A stretch of 64,000 nucleotides of DNA from Nocardia stercoris. GTDB lineage: Bacteria > Actinomycetota > Actinomycetes > Mycobacteriales > Mycobacteriaceae. How positions within the stretch are numbered: position 1 is the first letter of the stretch; each line of letters begins with the position of its first letter. The notes under the pieces are model-generated. The model did no database searches and had not been told where the DNA came from. It was given only the letters and a program-made list of their open reading frames with translations. Below, piece by piece: positions 25,397 to 35,775 of this stretch. Both the position numbers and the translations under genes were made by a program. The stretch covers positions 52,800 to 116,799 of the forward strand of contig NZ_RFFH01000019.1 in the NCBI RefSeq assembly GCF_003696265.1. Direction: 5' to 3'.

Positions 25397-25720
25397 TCAC
25401 AGGTTGAGGTCGCTGTTGCAGACCGGGGCGGCGCCCGGGGGCAGGTACGGCGCGGAGTACTGCGAACCGGCGCCACCGAAGATGCACACCAGGTCGGCCA
25501 GCAACGGGCTGGCGGGGTAGACGGCGCCGGCGAGCCCGTTCGCCGAGCCGAAGGATTTCATGAAGGCGCTGTAGGTGCCCGACAGCGAGCCGGACATCGA
25601 GCTGCTTCCGGTGTCGGATGTGGTCGGGGTGGTATCGGCCGAGGCGGCGCCGGTACCGGCGACCACGGCGGCGCCGATGGCCAGGGAGACGAACATGGTG
25701 CGAGACATCGTGGCGATCAT
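25397..25720 (-). CDS. Small secreted protein, unknown function
   Basis: A 107-residue protein with a signal peptide (MSRTMFVSLAIGAAVVAGTG, cleavage after ASA). A Ser/Thr-rich stretch follows, then a C-terminal part with two cysteines (LVCIFGG, PVCNSD) that may form a disulfide. There is no lipobox cysteine. It occupies the position of lpqJ after iniC in M. tuberculosis but does not look like that lipoprotein. The start is ATG 25720, or ATG 25708 four codons later; neither has a clear ribosome site. Confidence 0.7.
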   Translation of the reverse strand: MIATMSRTMFVSLAIGAAVVAGTGAASADTTPTTSDTGSSSMSGSLSGTYSAFMKSFGSANGLAGAVYPASPLLADLVCIFGGAGSQYSAPYLPPGAAPVCNSDLNL

Positions 25721-25821
25721 GCGGCCGACTCTATTGCGTACAGCATTGTCTGTATACGCTTCGGCCCGCCCCCAATTTTGGGGTCTTGCAACAGCTTTCG
25801 CGCTCCTACCAGCAACTTCCC

Positions 25822-26982
25822 TTAGACGTCGGTGACCGCGCTGCTCGGGTCGATCAGGATCTTCGCGTGCCGCTCCGGGTTACCGAGAGCGGTGAAAGCC
25901 GCTGCGACGCCGTCCAATCCGACGGTTCCGGTGATCAGCGGTGCCGGATCGACCCGCCCGTCGGCCAGCATGTGCAGGGTGTCACGGAACTCGCCCGGGT
26001 CGTAGCCGAGGACGAACCGGACGTCGATCTCCTTGTTGATCGCCATCGCCGGATGGAAGGTATCCGCCTGCATGCACACCCCCACGACCACGACGCGGCT
26101 CAACGGCGGTGCGGCGGTGAGGATTCCGTCGATCATGCCGGGCACGCCGACACATTCGAAGACAACCGGGCCGCTGGGCGCGGCGTTCAGGGCGTGCAGG
26201 CCGCGGAACAGGTACCACCAGGGCAACTGCGGGACCGCGCGCAGCCGGTCCATGGTGTCGAAGCCGAGGTTGAGGACATCGGTGACGCCGGTGATCCGGG
26301 GCGGGCGCGCTGCGGCGCCGAACGGGTCGGTATCGCGCGGGTCGACGACCACGTCGGCGCCGCAGCGGGCCGCCAGTTCGCGGCGGCGCGGTGACAGGTC
26401 GGAGGCGACCACCGTGCGCACGCCGGCGGCCTTCAGCATCGAGATCACGGCGAGCCCGATCGGCCCGCAGCCGATTACGAACGCGGTCTCGCGCTTGCCG
26501 ATTCGGCTGCGGCGCACCGCATGCCAGGCGACGGCCATCGGTTCGGTCAGTGCCGCGTGTTCGGCGGAGAGCCCGTTGGGGATCGGGAACGTCATCGATT
26601 CCTGGACCACGACCTGTTCGGCGTAACCGCCGGGCGCGGGTTCGGCGAGGCCGGTCAGCTGCGGTGTGCGTCCTTCGCGCCGGATCGGCAGCGCCACGAC
26701 CGGAGTGCCGGCCTTCCAGCGGCGGCGGGTACCGGGCCCGTATTCGGCTATCTCACCGCTGAATTCGTGGCCGAGCACGATCTGCTGATCGGAGCGCATG
26801 AACTGCGGGTAGCCGACGGCGGCGGCCAGGTCGGCGAGGTCGTCGCAGTGGGTGCGGGCGTGTAGGTCGGAGCCGCAGATGCCGCAGCGGCTGACGGTCA
26901 GAAGAAGCTGTCCGGGGCCGGGGCGGGGAGTGGGGATGTCCGCGACGTCGAGTCGGCCGTTGCTGCACAGAACTGCCCTCAT
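25822..26982 (-). CDS. Zinc-dependent medium-chain alcohol dehydrogenase
   Basis: A 386-residue MDR-family oxidoreductase. Catalytic-zinc ligands are Cys36 (RCGICGSDLH) and His72/Glu73 (LGHEFSGE). The coenzyme domain has GCGPIGLAV with a nearby ASD suited to NAD. The four-cysteine structural-zinc lobe is missing: the segment around PIRREGRTPQLTG has no cysteine. A hydrophobic insert (LPWWYLFRGLHAL) splits the coenzyme domain. The substrate cannot be told. It is divergent from dnaK, sharing a 325-bp control region. Confidence 0.85.
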   Translation of the reverse strand: MRAVLCSNGRLDVADIPTPRPGPGQLLLTVSRCGICGSDLHARTHCDDLADLAAAVGYPQFMRSDQQIVLGHEFSGEIAEYGPGTRRRWKAGTPVVALPIRREGRTPQLTGLAEPAPGGYAEQVVVQESMTFPIPNGLSAEHAALTEPMAVAWHAVRRSRIGKRETAFVIGCGPIGLAVISMLKAAGVRTVVASDLSPRRRELAARCGADVVVDPRDTDPFGAAARPPRITGVTDVLNLGFDTMDRLRAVPQLPWWYLFRGLHALNAAPSGPVVFECVGVPGMIDGILTAAPPLSRVVVVGVCMQADTFHPAMAINKEIDVRFVLGYDPGEFRDTLHMLADGRVDPAPLITGTVGLDGVAAAFTALGNPERHAKILIDPSSAVTDV

Positions 26983-27089
26983 GTCGGCACGGTACCGTGC
27001 GGTTGTGCGACTACTTTGTGATGTGCGTCACATATATCGGTATGGCGGGAATGGGCTTTCGGGGTGCCGGGTTGTCCACTTCGACAACA

Positions 27090-27145
27090 TTGAGTCGATG
27101 TCACTCAACTTTGCGGTTGACTCCGGATCGCCGGAGGAGCAAGAT
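27090..27145 (+). promoter_or_regulatory. HspR operator (HAIR) and dnaK promoter
   Basis: TTGAGT (27090-27095), seven bases, ACTCAA (27103-27108) matches the HAIR consensus CTTGAGT-N7-ACTCAAG bound by HspR. It is followed by a possible promoter TTGACT (27117-27122), 17 bp, CAAGAT (27140-27145). The leader would be about 155 bases to dnaK. HspR with DnaK as co-repressor is expected to shut this promoter until heat stress. The rest of 26983-27307 holds nothing else I recognise. Confidence 0.85.
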
Positions 27146-27307
27146 TGAGCCGACCACGCTCAGTATTGCTGGGACCGTGCTCCGTGCGGTGTTGGGGTCA
27201 GGTCCGATGAAGTCCGCGAGGGCTTCCACGGCAGGGCTTCCGCAGCAAGGCAACCCGCCCTGCTACCCACACAAGTTTTCGTCGTAATACCTCAGGGAGG
27301 AACAACA

Positions 27308-29145
<1,838 letters not shown>

Positions 29146-29149
<4 letters not shown>

Positions 29150-29778
29150 CAACCCCGAATCCGAAGAACGAGTCGCTCGGCGACGAGACGGCGGCTGGGG
29201 CGTCGACACCGGCTCCGCCGGAACCGGCAACCGCAGCGGCGCCCGAGGAACTCTCGGACGCCGCGCCGGCGGAACCGTCCGGCGAAGAGCTGGCCGACAC
29301 GATCAGTTCCGAATTGGCCGAGCGCACAGCCGATCTGCAGCGCCTGACCGCCGAATACGCCAACTATCGCCGTCGGGTCGAGCGGGACCGCAAGTCCGCG
29401 ATCGACGGCGCCAAGGCGGCCGTGGCGGCCGAGTTGCTGCCGGTGCTCGACGACCTGGACCGCGCGCGTGCGCACGGCGACCTGGAGTCGGGCCCGCTGA
29501 AGTCGGTGGCCGACAAGCTCACCGACGCCCTGCGCAAGACGGGGCTCGAGGAGTTCGGTGTGACGGGCGAGCCGTTCGACCCGACGCTGCACGAGGCCGT
29601 GCAGCACGAGGGCGACGGACACAACCCGGTGCTCGGCGTGGTGATGCGCAAGGGATATCGGTTCGGCGATCGGGTACTCCGCCCGGCGCTGGTCGGTGTC
29701 ACCGACGGCATCACGGATCCGGCGGAGGAGCCGGATTCCTCGAACGCTGGCAGCCATGCCGGCCCCGACGAACAGTAA
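29146..29778 (+). CDS. grpE: GrpE nucleotide-exchange factor
   Basis: A 210-residue exchange factor for DnaK. After an acidic, Ala/Glu-rich disordered N-terminus comes a long coiled coil (about 50-110, ELAERTADLQRLTAEYANYRRR). The beta-wing domain has the conserved GEPFDPTLHEAV, VMRKGYRFGDRVLRPALV. GTG 29146 overlaps the dnaK stop (GTGA), implying translational coupling. Confidence 0.96.
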
Positions 29779-29799
29779 GCCGAGAGGAGGGGATGCCCG

Positions 29800-30975
29800 G
29801 TGAATCGGGAGTGGCTCGAGAAGGACTTCTACAAAGAGCTGGGTGTTTCCTCCAGCGCTACGCCGGAGGAGATCAAGAAGGCGTACCGCAAACTGGCCCG
29901 TGACCTGCACCCGGACAAGAACCCGGGTGACACGAAGGCCGAGGAGCGGTTCAAGGCCGTGAGCGAGGCGCACTCCGTGCTGTCGGACACCGACAAGCGC
30001 AAGGAGTACGACGAGGCTCGACGGCTGTTCGCCAGTGGCGGTTTCGGCCGCGGTGGATTCTCCCCCGGTGGTGGTTACTCCGCGGGTGGCGGTGGCGGGT
30101 TCGCCGGCGACTTCAACCTGGGCGACATCTTCGGCCAGGCCGCCGGCGCCGACGGCGGACTGGGCGACCTGTTCGGTGGCCTGTTCAATCGTGGTGGCGC
30201 CACCCGTACCTCGTCGCGGCCGCGCCGCGGTCAGGACGTGGAGACCGAGACCACGCTGGGCTTCCGCGAGGCGGCCCAGGGTGTGACGGTTCCGCTGCGG
30301 ATGACCAGTCCGTCCCCGTGCACCACCTGCCACGGCAGTGGTGCCAAGCCGGGTACCAGCCCGCGGGTGTGCCCGCACTGCAACGGTGCCGGTGTGATCA
30401 GCCGCAACCAGGGCGCGTTCGGTTTCAGTGAGCCGTGCGAGGACTGCCGCGGTACCGGGTCGATCATCGACGACCCGTGTGTGGACTGCCGGGGTACGGG
30501 TATCCAGAACAGGACCCGTACCATCACGGTCCGGATCCCGCCGGGTGTTCGTGACGGACAACGGATCCGGTTGGCCGGGCAGGGTGAGGCGGGTCTGCGC
30601 GGGGCTCCCGCGGGTGACCTCTACGTCACCGTGCACGTCAGCCAGGACAAGGTCTTCGGCCGCAACGGCGACGACCTGACCCTGGTGCTGCCGGTCAGTT
30701 ACGCCGAACTGGTCCTGGGCACAACGGTTTCCGTGCCCACGCTGGAGGGCCGCGTCGGGGTGAAGGTGCCGCCGGGCACCGCCGACGGCCGGACCCTGCG
30801 GGTGCGCGGGCGCGGTGTGCCCAAGCGCGGCGGTGGTGCCGGTGACCTGCTGGTCACGGTGAAAGTGGCGGTGCCGCAACAACTCGACGACGAAGCGACC
30901 GAGGCCCTGCGCGCCTACGCGGATGCGGAGAAGGCGGGCGGTTTCGATCCCCGAGCCGGTTGGACAGGTGCGTGA
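29800..30975 (+). CDS. dnaJ: DnaJ co-chaperone (type I)
   Basis: A 391-residue co-chaperone with J-domain HPD at 37-39, a Gly/Phe-rich linker (about 75-130), and a zinc domain with four CxxCxGxG-type motifs (CTTCHGSG, CPHCNGAG, CEDCRGTG, CVDCRGTG). The C-terminal substrate-binding domains follow. It stimulates DnaK ATPase and delivers clients. GTG 29800 has GAGAGGAGGGG upstream. It corresponds to DnaJ1 of mycobacteria, where a second dnaJ lies elsewhere. Confidence 0.97.
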   Translation: MNREWLEKDFYKELGVSSSATPEEIKKAYRKLARDLHPDKNPGDTKAEERFKAVSEAHSVLSDTDKRKEYDEARRLFASGGFGRGGFSPGGGYSAGGGGGFAGDFNLGDIFGQAAGADGGLGDLFGGLFNRGGATRTSSRPRRGQDVETETTLGFREAAQGVTVPLRMTSPSPCTTCHGSGAKPGTSPRVCPHCNGAGVISRNQGAFGFSEPCEDCRGTGSIIDDPCVDCRGTGIQNRTRTITVRIPPGVRDGQRIRLAGQGEAGLRGAPAGDLYVTVHVSQDKVFGRNGDDLTLVLPVSYAELVLGTTVSVPTLEGRVGVKVPPGTADGRTLRVRGRGVPKRGGGAGDLLVTVKVAVPQQLDDEATEALRAYADAEKAGGFDPRAGWTGA

Positions 30976-30981
30976 TACACG

Positions 30982-31404
30982 ATGAACGGTGATCCGAAGC
31001 AGGAGCCGGGGGCCGAACAGCCGTCGCAGCGACCGGTGGCCGGCGGGTTCTTCATGATCTCGGTGGCCGCTCAGCTGGCGGGCATGCATGCGCAGACCCT
31101 GCGCACGTACGACCGGCTCGGCCTGGTGACGCCGCAGCGGACCCAGGGCGGCGGGCGGCGCTATTCGGCTCGGGACGTGGAACTGCTCCGCGAGGTGCAG
31201 CGCCTGTCCCAGGACGAGGGCGTCAATCTCGCCGGCGTGAAACGGATCATCGAACTCACCAATCAGGTCGAGGCCCTGCAGGATCGGGTCGCGGAACTGT
31301 CGGCCGAGGTGGACCGCCTGCGGGCCGGATACCGTCCCGACCTGACTCCGCCGGTGCGCAGTACGGCACTGGTGGTGTGGCAGCCACGCAACAAACGCAA
31401 GTAG
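30982..31404 (+). CDS. hspR: HspR heat-shock repressor
   Basis: A 140-residue MerR-type repressor. The winged helix is ISVAAQLAGMHAQTLRTYDRLGLVTP followed by GGRRYSARDVELL. A coiled coil (LTNQVEALQDRVAELSAEVDRL) mediates dimerisation, and a basic tail ends in PRNKRK. HspR binds HAIR sites; two are in this window, at dnaK (27090) and clpB (43835). It is last in the operon, 6 bp after dnaJ, so it represses its own synthesis. Confidence 0.95.
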   Translation: MNGDPKQEPGAEQPSQRPVAGGFFMISVAAQLAGMHAQTLRTYDRLGLVTPQRTQGGGRRYSARDVELLREVQRLSQDEGVNLAGVKRIIELTNQVEALQDRVAELSAEVDRLRAGYRPDLTPPVRSTALVVWQPRNKRK

Positions 31405-31412
31405 TACGGACG

Positions 31413-31447
31413 GCACTGTGCCCCTGGGATTCCCAGGGGCACAGTGC
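31413..31447 (+). terminator. Strong terminator of the dnaK operon
   Basis: A 16-bp stem (31413-31428 with 31432-31447) with a three-base loop is followed by TTT. It starts 8 bp after the hspR stop. Its core GTGCCCCTGGG-ATT-CCCAGGGGCAC recurs almost exactly at 33591. Confidence 0.9.
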
Positions 31448-31461
31448 TTTCCGGCCTCGTA

Positions 31462-32049
31462 TCAGGTGAGGTCGAAGGCGCGGAGCAGAATTCGGCGTGC
31501 TTGTGGCCAGTCGGGTGTCGTCGCCGCGTCGAGGTCGTGCACGACGACCAGTCCCCGCATGGTGGCCACGCAGGCCAGCAGCCACTGATCGAATCCGTCG
31601 CGCGCGGCCAGTTCGGGCGCCGCATTCGCGCCGGCGGTCAAGGTGAGCGTGTGGGCGGTGTCGAGCACCGGAGTCATTCGCGCGGCGAGGTCCGGATCTT
31701 TGCGGGCCAGCGAGAGGATCTCGACGATGGTTTCCGACACCGGCAGAGTGTGGATCTCCCACAGTCGATTCAGCAGCGTCTCTGCTTGCTCGCGCGGCGT
31801 GCCTCGCAGAGCGCCCAATTCCCGCGCGGCATACGTACTCAGCTCGCCGGCCAGGTGCGCCAGCGCCGCCGCGACCAGGTCCGCCTTGCTGCGGAAGTGG
31901 TGTTGCAGCGCGCCCTGGCTGACCCCGGCCCGGCGTGCCACCGCGCGGACCGAGGTTGCCGCGTAACCGGATTCGGTGAGTACCTGCACCGCCGCGGCCA
32001 GGACCGCATCGCGCACGGCGGCGGGTCTGGGCGTTCCCGGCTCGGTCAT
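31462..32049 (-). CDS. TetR-family regulator
   Basis: A 195-residue regulator with an N-terminal TetR helix-turn-helix (AVRAVARRAGVSQGALQHHF, about residues 30-50) and a helical ligand-binding domain. ATG 32049 is chosen because it begins 14 residues before the DNA-binding domain; longer frames give unlikely extensions. It is divergent from a DUF3089 hydrolase with a perfect palindrome between them, so it likely represses that gene and itself. The ligand is unknown. Confidence 0.85.
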   Translation of the reverse strand: MTEPGTPRPAAVRDAVLAAAVQVLTESGYAATSVRAVARRAGVSQGALQHHFRSKADLVAAALAHLAGELSTYAARELGALRGTPREQAETLLNRLWEIHTLPVSETIVEILSLARKDPDLAARMTPVLDTAHTLTLTAGANAAPELAARDGFDQWLLACVATMRGLVVVHDLDAATTPDWPQARRILLRAFDLT

Positions 32050-32180
32050 CGGGTCGTTCGAAGCGCCGGCATCGGCACAGCATATCCAGGGGTGCCCGCG
32101 GTGACCGGCGAGCGCGGCGCACGGGGGGAGTTGGAGCAGCCGATCGGTCTCTCGAGCTGTCGGAGTGCCGGTCAGGGGAA

Positions 32181-32241
32181 GCAAGTCAGTGACTTGCCAA
32201 CCGCCGGTGCCGGATTTACCGTGTTTCCGGTCACAGGAAAC
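32181..32241. promoter_or_regulatory. Operator candidates between tetR and the DUF3089 gene
   Basis: GCAAGTCAGTGACTTGC (32181-32197) is a perfect 17-bp palindrome. GTTTCC (32223-32228), seven bases, GGAAAC (32236-32241) is a second dyad just before the hydrolase ribosome site. The first is a typical TetR operator size. Confidence 0.6.
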
Positions 32242-32251
32242 GGAGAGCCGA

Positions 32252-33427
32252 ATGAATGTCGAACCGATGCCCGCGAGCGGATGTCGTCCTCGAACTGCCC
32301 GGATGGTATGGAGCGCGTTAGCGGCGGCCGCCCTCACGCTGCTGGGTGCGCCGCTCGCGGTCGCGCAGCCGAGCGTGGGCACCACCTGGCTGTGCCGACC
32401 GGGAATGGTCGACAATCCGTGCGAGTTGCCCTCGGGCACAACCGATCTGCTGACCGGGGCGGTCACGCCGGACCGACCGGCCACCGACGCGGACCGGCCG
32501 GTCGACTGCTTCTACGTCTATCCCACGGTGAGCAACCAGATCTCGCTGCACGGCGACCCCGTGGCCGCGCCGGAGTACCGGTCCATCGCGGAGTTCCAGG
32601 CCGCCCGCTTCTCGAGCATGTGCCGGGTCTTCGCGCCCGTCTATCGGGAGGTGCCGCTGGCCGGCCTGGGGCCCGGATTGCTGGGCGCGGGAAGCCTTTT
32701 CGATACCGGCTACGCCGACGTGCTCGCCGCCTGGAACGACTACCTGGCGCACGACAACGACGGGCGCGGCGTCGTCTTCATCGGCCACTCTCAGGGCACG
32801 ATGATGCTGCGCAAGCTCATTCGCGAGCAGGTCGACCCCGATCCGGCCCTGCGGGACCGGGTGGTCGGCGCATTCCTCATGGGCGGCAACGTCACCACGG
32901 CTCGGGACAGTACGACCGGTGGCGACTTCGCCGACCTGCCGCTGTGCACCCAGCCCGGCCAGGACGGCTGCGTCGTCGCCTACTCCACCGAAATTGCCCC
33001 TATCCCTTCAATTTTCGGCGACAGCGAGCTCGATCTGCTCTCCGGTGCGATGGGTCTGCCGCACGGCCCCGGCTACCAGGTCGCCTGTACCGACCCCGCG
33101 GTCCTGGCCGGCGACGACAGCCCGGTCGGCCTCACCATCCCGAGCGCCCCGTTCGCCCCCGGCGGCATCAACCTGCTCCTGGCCTACACGGCGTTCCCCG
33201 ACGCACTGCCGACCTCGCCCTCCGCGTGGACCACCAGCCGGGGCCAGGGTACGGGCCGGTGCGTCGACCCGGACGGCTTCCATCGCTATCACATCGACCT
33301 CACCGTCCCCGAGGCGATCAACGAACTTCCCTTGGCGAACACCCATCTCGCCGACATCAACTGGGGACTCGACCGTCTCGTCGACATCGCCCAGCGACAG
33401 ACCCGCACCTGGCTCGCCGCGCACTGA
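32252..33427 (+). CDS. Secreted DUF3089 alpha/beta hydrolase
   Basis: A 391-residue protein with an N-terminal membrane/signal segment (about 18-38, cleavage after VAQ). The DUF3089 pattern is present: CFYVYPTVS, RVFAPVYREV, YADVLAAWNDYLAHDN, and nucleophile Ser180 in GHSQG. A C-terminal FHRYHIDL supplies a candidate catalytic His. Several cysteine pairs suit an exported enzyme. An esterase or lipase role is inferred from the fold. ATG 32252 has GGAGAG upstream. A near-copy of the dnaK-operon terminator follows. Confidence 0.82.
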   Translation: MNVEPMPASGCRPRTARMVWSALAAAALTLLGAPLAVAQPSVGTTWLCRPGMVDNPCELPSGTTDLLTGAVTPDRPATDADRPVDCFYVYPTVSNQISLHGDPVAAPEYRSIAEFQAARFSSMCRVFAPVYREVPLAGLGPGLLGAGSLFDTGYADVLAAWNDYLAHDNDGRGVVFIGHSQGTMMLRKLIREQVDPDPALRDRVVGAFLMGGNVTTARDSTTGGDFADLPLCTQPGQDGCVVAYSTEIAPIPSIFGDSELDLLSGAMGLPHGPGYQVACTDPAVLAGDDSPVGLTIPSAPFAPGGINLLLAYTAFPDALPTSPSAWTTSRGQGTGRCVDPDGFHRYHIDLTVPEAINELPLANTHLADINWGLDRLVDIAQRQTRTWLAAH

Positions 33428-33590
33428 GTCGATGCGCCGTCAGCATGAAACAGCAGCGCCTATGGGCCTTCCGTGGCGGGTTCGGGGCCTCGGTCCTCTT
33501 CCCGGATCGGACCTACGCTGTGGCCCGGAGTTCGCGTGAACCGGTGAGTGCATCGTCGGACTGATTCTTGGCTGCCCTGTTCTGGACAGT

Positions 33591-33622
33591 GCAGTGCCCC
33601 TGGGGATTCCCAGGGGCACTGC
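33591..33622. terminator. Hairpin, near-copy of the dnaK-operon terminator
   Basis: GCAGTGCCCCTGGG (33591-33604) pairs with CCCAGGGGCACTGC (33609-33622) across loop GATT. It lies between the convergent DUF3089 gene (stop 33427) and the gene ending at 33650, and probably terminates both. The intervening 33428-33590 holds no gene I can support. Confidence 0.75.
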
Positions 33623-33649
33623 GTTCTGTCGCTAATGTGCGGTCGAGCC

Positions 33650-33946
33650 CTACTTCCCCGTCAGCTGGGGGACCAGGACTTCGGTGATGTAGTCTTGCAC
33701 CGCGCGGCCGCCGCGCTCGGCGTCGATCACCGCGACGTCGTGGGTAACGGCGGTGTCGTGCAGGAGCTTTCGGGAGTCGGCCGCCACCCCTCCGCCGATC
33801 ACCAGGTGGGTGACGGTGCCGGTGGCGAGGTGGGTGAGGGCGTCGGTGTCGAGAGTGACTCCGTCGGTGGGGATGTCGTGTTCGGTGAGGCGGATGACCG
33901 CGGCGGTGACGACTTCCGGGTTGCGGCCGATGACGAGGAGTTTCAC
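33650..33946 (-). CDS. Small Rossmann-like protein after an MFS gene
   Basis: This 98-residue protein begins MKLLVIGRNPEVV, a beta strand and turn like the start of a nucleotide-binding fold. It contains VTHLVIGGGV and ends in VQDYITEVLVPQLTGK. It is too short for a full dehydrogenase and I do not recognise its function. GTG 33946 uses AGGAG, which overlaps the MFS stop codon 8 bp upstream, so the two are one transcript. Confidence 0.65.
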   Translation of the reverse strand: MKLLVIGRNPEVVTAAVIRLTEHDIPTDGVTLDTDALTHLATGTVTHLVIGGGVAADSRKLLHDTAVTHDVAVIDAERGGRAVQDYITEVLVPQLTGK

Positions 33947-33954
33947 AGGGTCTC

Positions 33955-35667
33955 CTAGACAAGGGCGGGTTCGGCTGTGGGCGAGGCAGTTTCGCGGTCG
34001 GCCGGGCGGGCGTCGCGGGGCAGCGCCAGGAAGCCAAGGGCGACCAAGGCGAGCAGGCCGATCTCCCAGCAGAGGGTGTAGCCGAAGGTGCGGGAGAAAT
34101 TGTCGGCGTTGGCTTTACGGCTGGCGCGGGTGAGGATGTCGGCGACGGTGCCGGCTCCGGGGCCGGCGGGCTGGACTCGGCAGCTGGCGGGGACGACGGT
34201 GGGGTCGGCGGCGGCCGAGCGGTCGTGGACGCAGGCGGCGAAGCCGGCGAGGATCTCCTCCTGGACGGCGGCGGGGACCTGCGCGGCGGACAGTTCGGCG
34301 CGGATCTGCGGGGTCGCGGCGGTGACGCCGTGCGCCGAACCGTGGTCGAGCTGGGCGAAGAACAGCACGCCGACCAAGGCGACGCCGAGGGCCGCGCCCA
34401 GCTGCTGCCCGGTGTTGAGCAGGCCGGAGGCGGAACCCGCTTCGGACCGCGGGACCTGGGCGAGCAGCAGGTCGATGGTGGGCGCGACGACCACACCGAA
34501 GCCGATCCCGGTGATCAGCAGCGGCGCGATCATCATGAGCGAGGAGAAGTCCGCGCCGTAGCGGTAGGCCATGGCCGCGTAGAGGCCGAAGCCGATCGCG
34601 TTCACCACCACACCGCCGACGATCACCCGGCTGCCGAAGCGCGGGGTCAGTTGCTCCAGCGAGGTCCCGGCGCCGACTCCGGCGCCGACGGCGAAGGTGA
34701 CGGCGGTGAGTCCGGCACGCATCGGCGTCCAGCCCAGGCCGGACTGCATGAACAGCGTCCAGACCAGGAAGAACGCACCCAGCCCGATCCAGAACAGCAG
34801 CCACCCGGCCAGCCCGAACGCGAAGGAACGGGACCGGAACAGCGCCGGCTCGACCAGCGGTGAGCCGACCGTGCGGGCCCGGCGCAGCTCGTACAGCACG
34901 AAGACCGCGAAAACCCCTGCGGCACCGAGCATCATGGCGAAGGTCCAGGTCGGCCAGCCCAGTCGGCGGCCTTCGGTGAGCGGGTAGGCGAGCAGTAGTA
35001 CGGCGGACACGGCCAGCACCATGCCGATCGGGTCGAGGCGCTGCGCGGTCGCGGACCGGGAGTTGGGCAGGACGAAGAAGGCGACCACGACGGCGGCGAT
35101 GCCGACGGGGATGTTGACCAGGAAGATCGGCCGCCACGACAGCCCGAACAGGTCCCATTGCACCAGCAGGCCGCCCAGGGACAGGCCGACCGCGGAGGCG
35201 GATCCGCCGACGCCGGAGTAGATGGCGATGGCGCGGGACTGTTTGTCCGCCGGGAAGGTGGCCGAGATGGTGGCGAGCAGCTGCGGCACCATCAGGCCGG
35301 CGGCGATGCCCTGGACGAACCGGGCGCCGATCAGCAGGTCGGGATTCGCGGCGAGGCCGCAGGCGGCCGAGGCTGCGGTGAACAGTGTGATGCCGGAAAG
35401 GAATACGGGTCGGCGGCCGTAGATGTCGCCGAGCCGGCCGCCGGTGATGAGGGTGGCGGCGAAGGCCAGGACGTAGGCCGCGACGACCCATTCCAGCTGG
35501 GAGTAGGCGGCGTTCAGCTCGCGCTGGATGCTGGGCGCCGCGACGTTGACGATCGTGACGTCGAGCAGGTCCATGAAGCCGGCGACGAGGACGACGCCGA
35601 AGGCGATCCAGTGCCGTCGACTCAGGGTCTGGACGGCACCGGTCTCGGGCGGGTGTGTGGTGTCCAT
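33955..35667 (-). CDS. MFS drug exporter, DHA2 (EmrB/QacA) family
   Basis: A 570-residue, 14-helix drug:proton antiporter. Seen: the DHA2 motif LDVTIVNVAAPSI in helix 1, motif A GGRLGDIYGRRP, motif C-like SASAVGLSLGG, and an extended extracellular loop (about 450-530) before the last helix. Such pumps expel diverse hydrophobic compounds at the cytoplasmic membrane. It is divergent from a MarR-type regulator over a 108-bp gap, the usual arrangement for a repressor-controlled exporter. Confidence 0.9.
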   Translation of the reverse strand: MDTTHPPETGAVQTLSRRHWIAFGVVLVAGFMDLLDVTIVNVAAPSIQRELNAAYSQLEWVVAAYVLAFAATLITGGRLGDIYGRRPVFLSGITLFTAASAACGLAANPDLLIGARFVQGIAAGLMVPQLLATISATFPADKQSRAIAIYSGVGGSASAVGLSLGGLLVQWDLFGLSWRPIFLVNIPVGIAAVVVAFFVLPNSRSATAQRLDPIGMVLAVSAVLLLAYPLTEGRRLGWPTWTFAMMLGAAGVFAVFVLYELRRARTVGSPLVEPALFRSRSFAFGLAGWLLFWIGLGAFFLVWTLFMQSGLGWTPMRAGLTAVTFAVGAGVGAGTSLEQLTPRFGSRVIVGGVVVNAIGFGLYAAMAYRYGADFSSLMMIAPLLITGIGFGVVVAPTIDLLLAQVPRSEAGSASGLLNTGQQLGAALGVALVGVLFFAQLDHGSAHGVTAATPQIRAELSAAQVPAAVQEEILAGFAACVHDRSAAADPTVVPASCRVQPAGPGAGTVADILTRASRKANADNFSRTFGYTLCWEIGLLALVALGFLALPRDARPADRETASPTAEPALV

Positions 35668-35775
35668 GAGGGGCTCGATTCGTGGGGGTCGATGTACTCC
35701 AAACTATGCACCTGAAGTGATTATCCTGCAAGAGTGCAATCAATATGAGTGCCTAGATTGTCGTATGATGGGCCC
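35668..35775. promoter_or_regulatory. Divergent MFS/marR control region
   Basis: This AT-rich 108-bp gap contains TGCA-agag-TGCA (35727-35738) and CAATC/GATTG half-sites flanking 35738-35760. A -10-like TATGAT at 35764-35769 lies 6 bp from the marR ATG, so that mRNA is probably leaderless. Confidence 0.5.
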
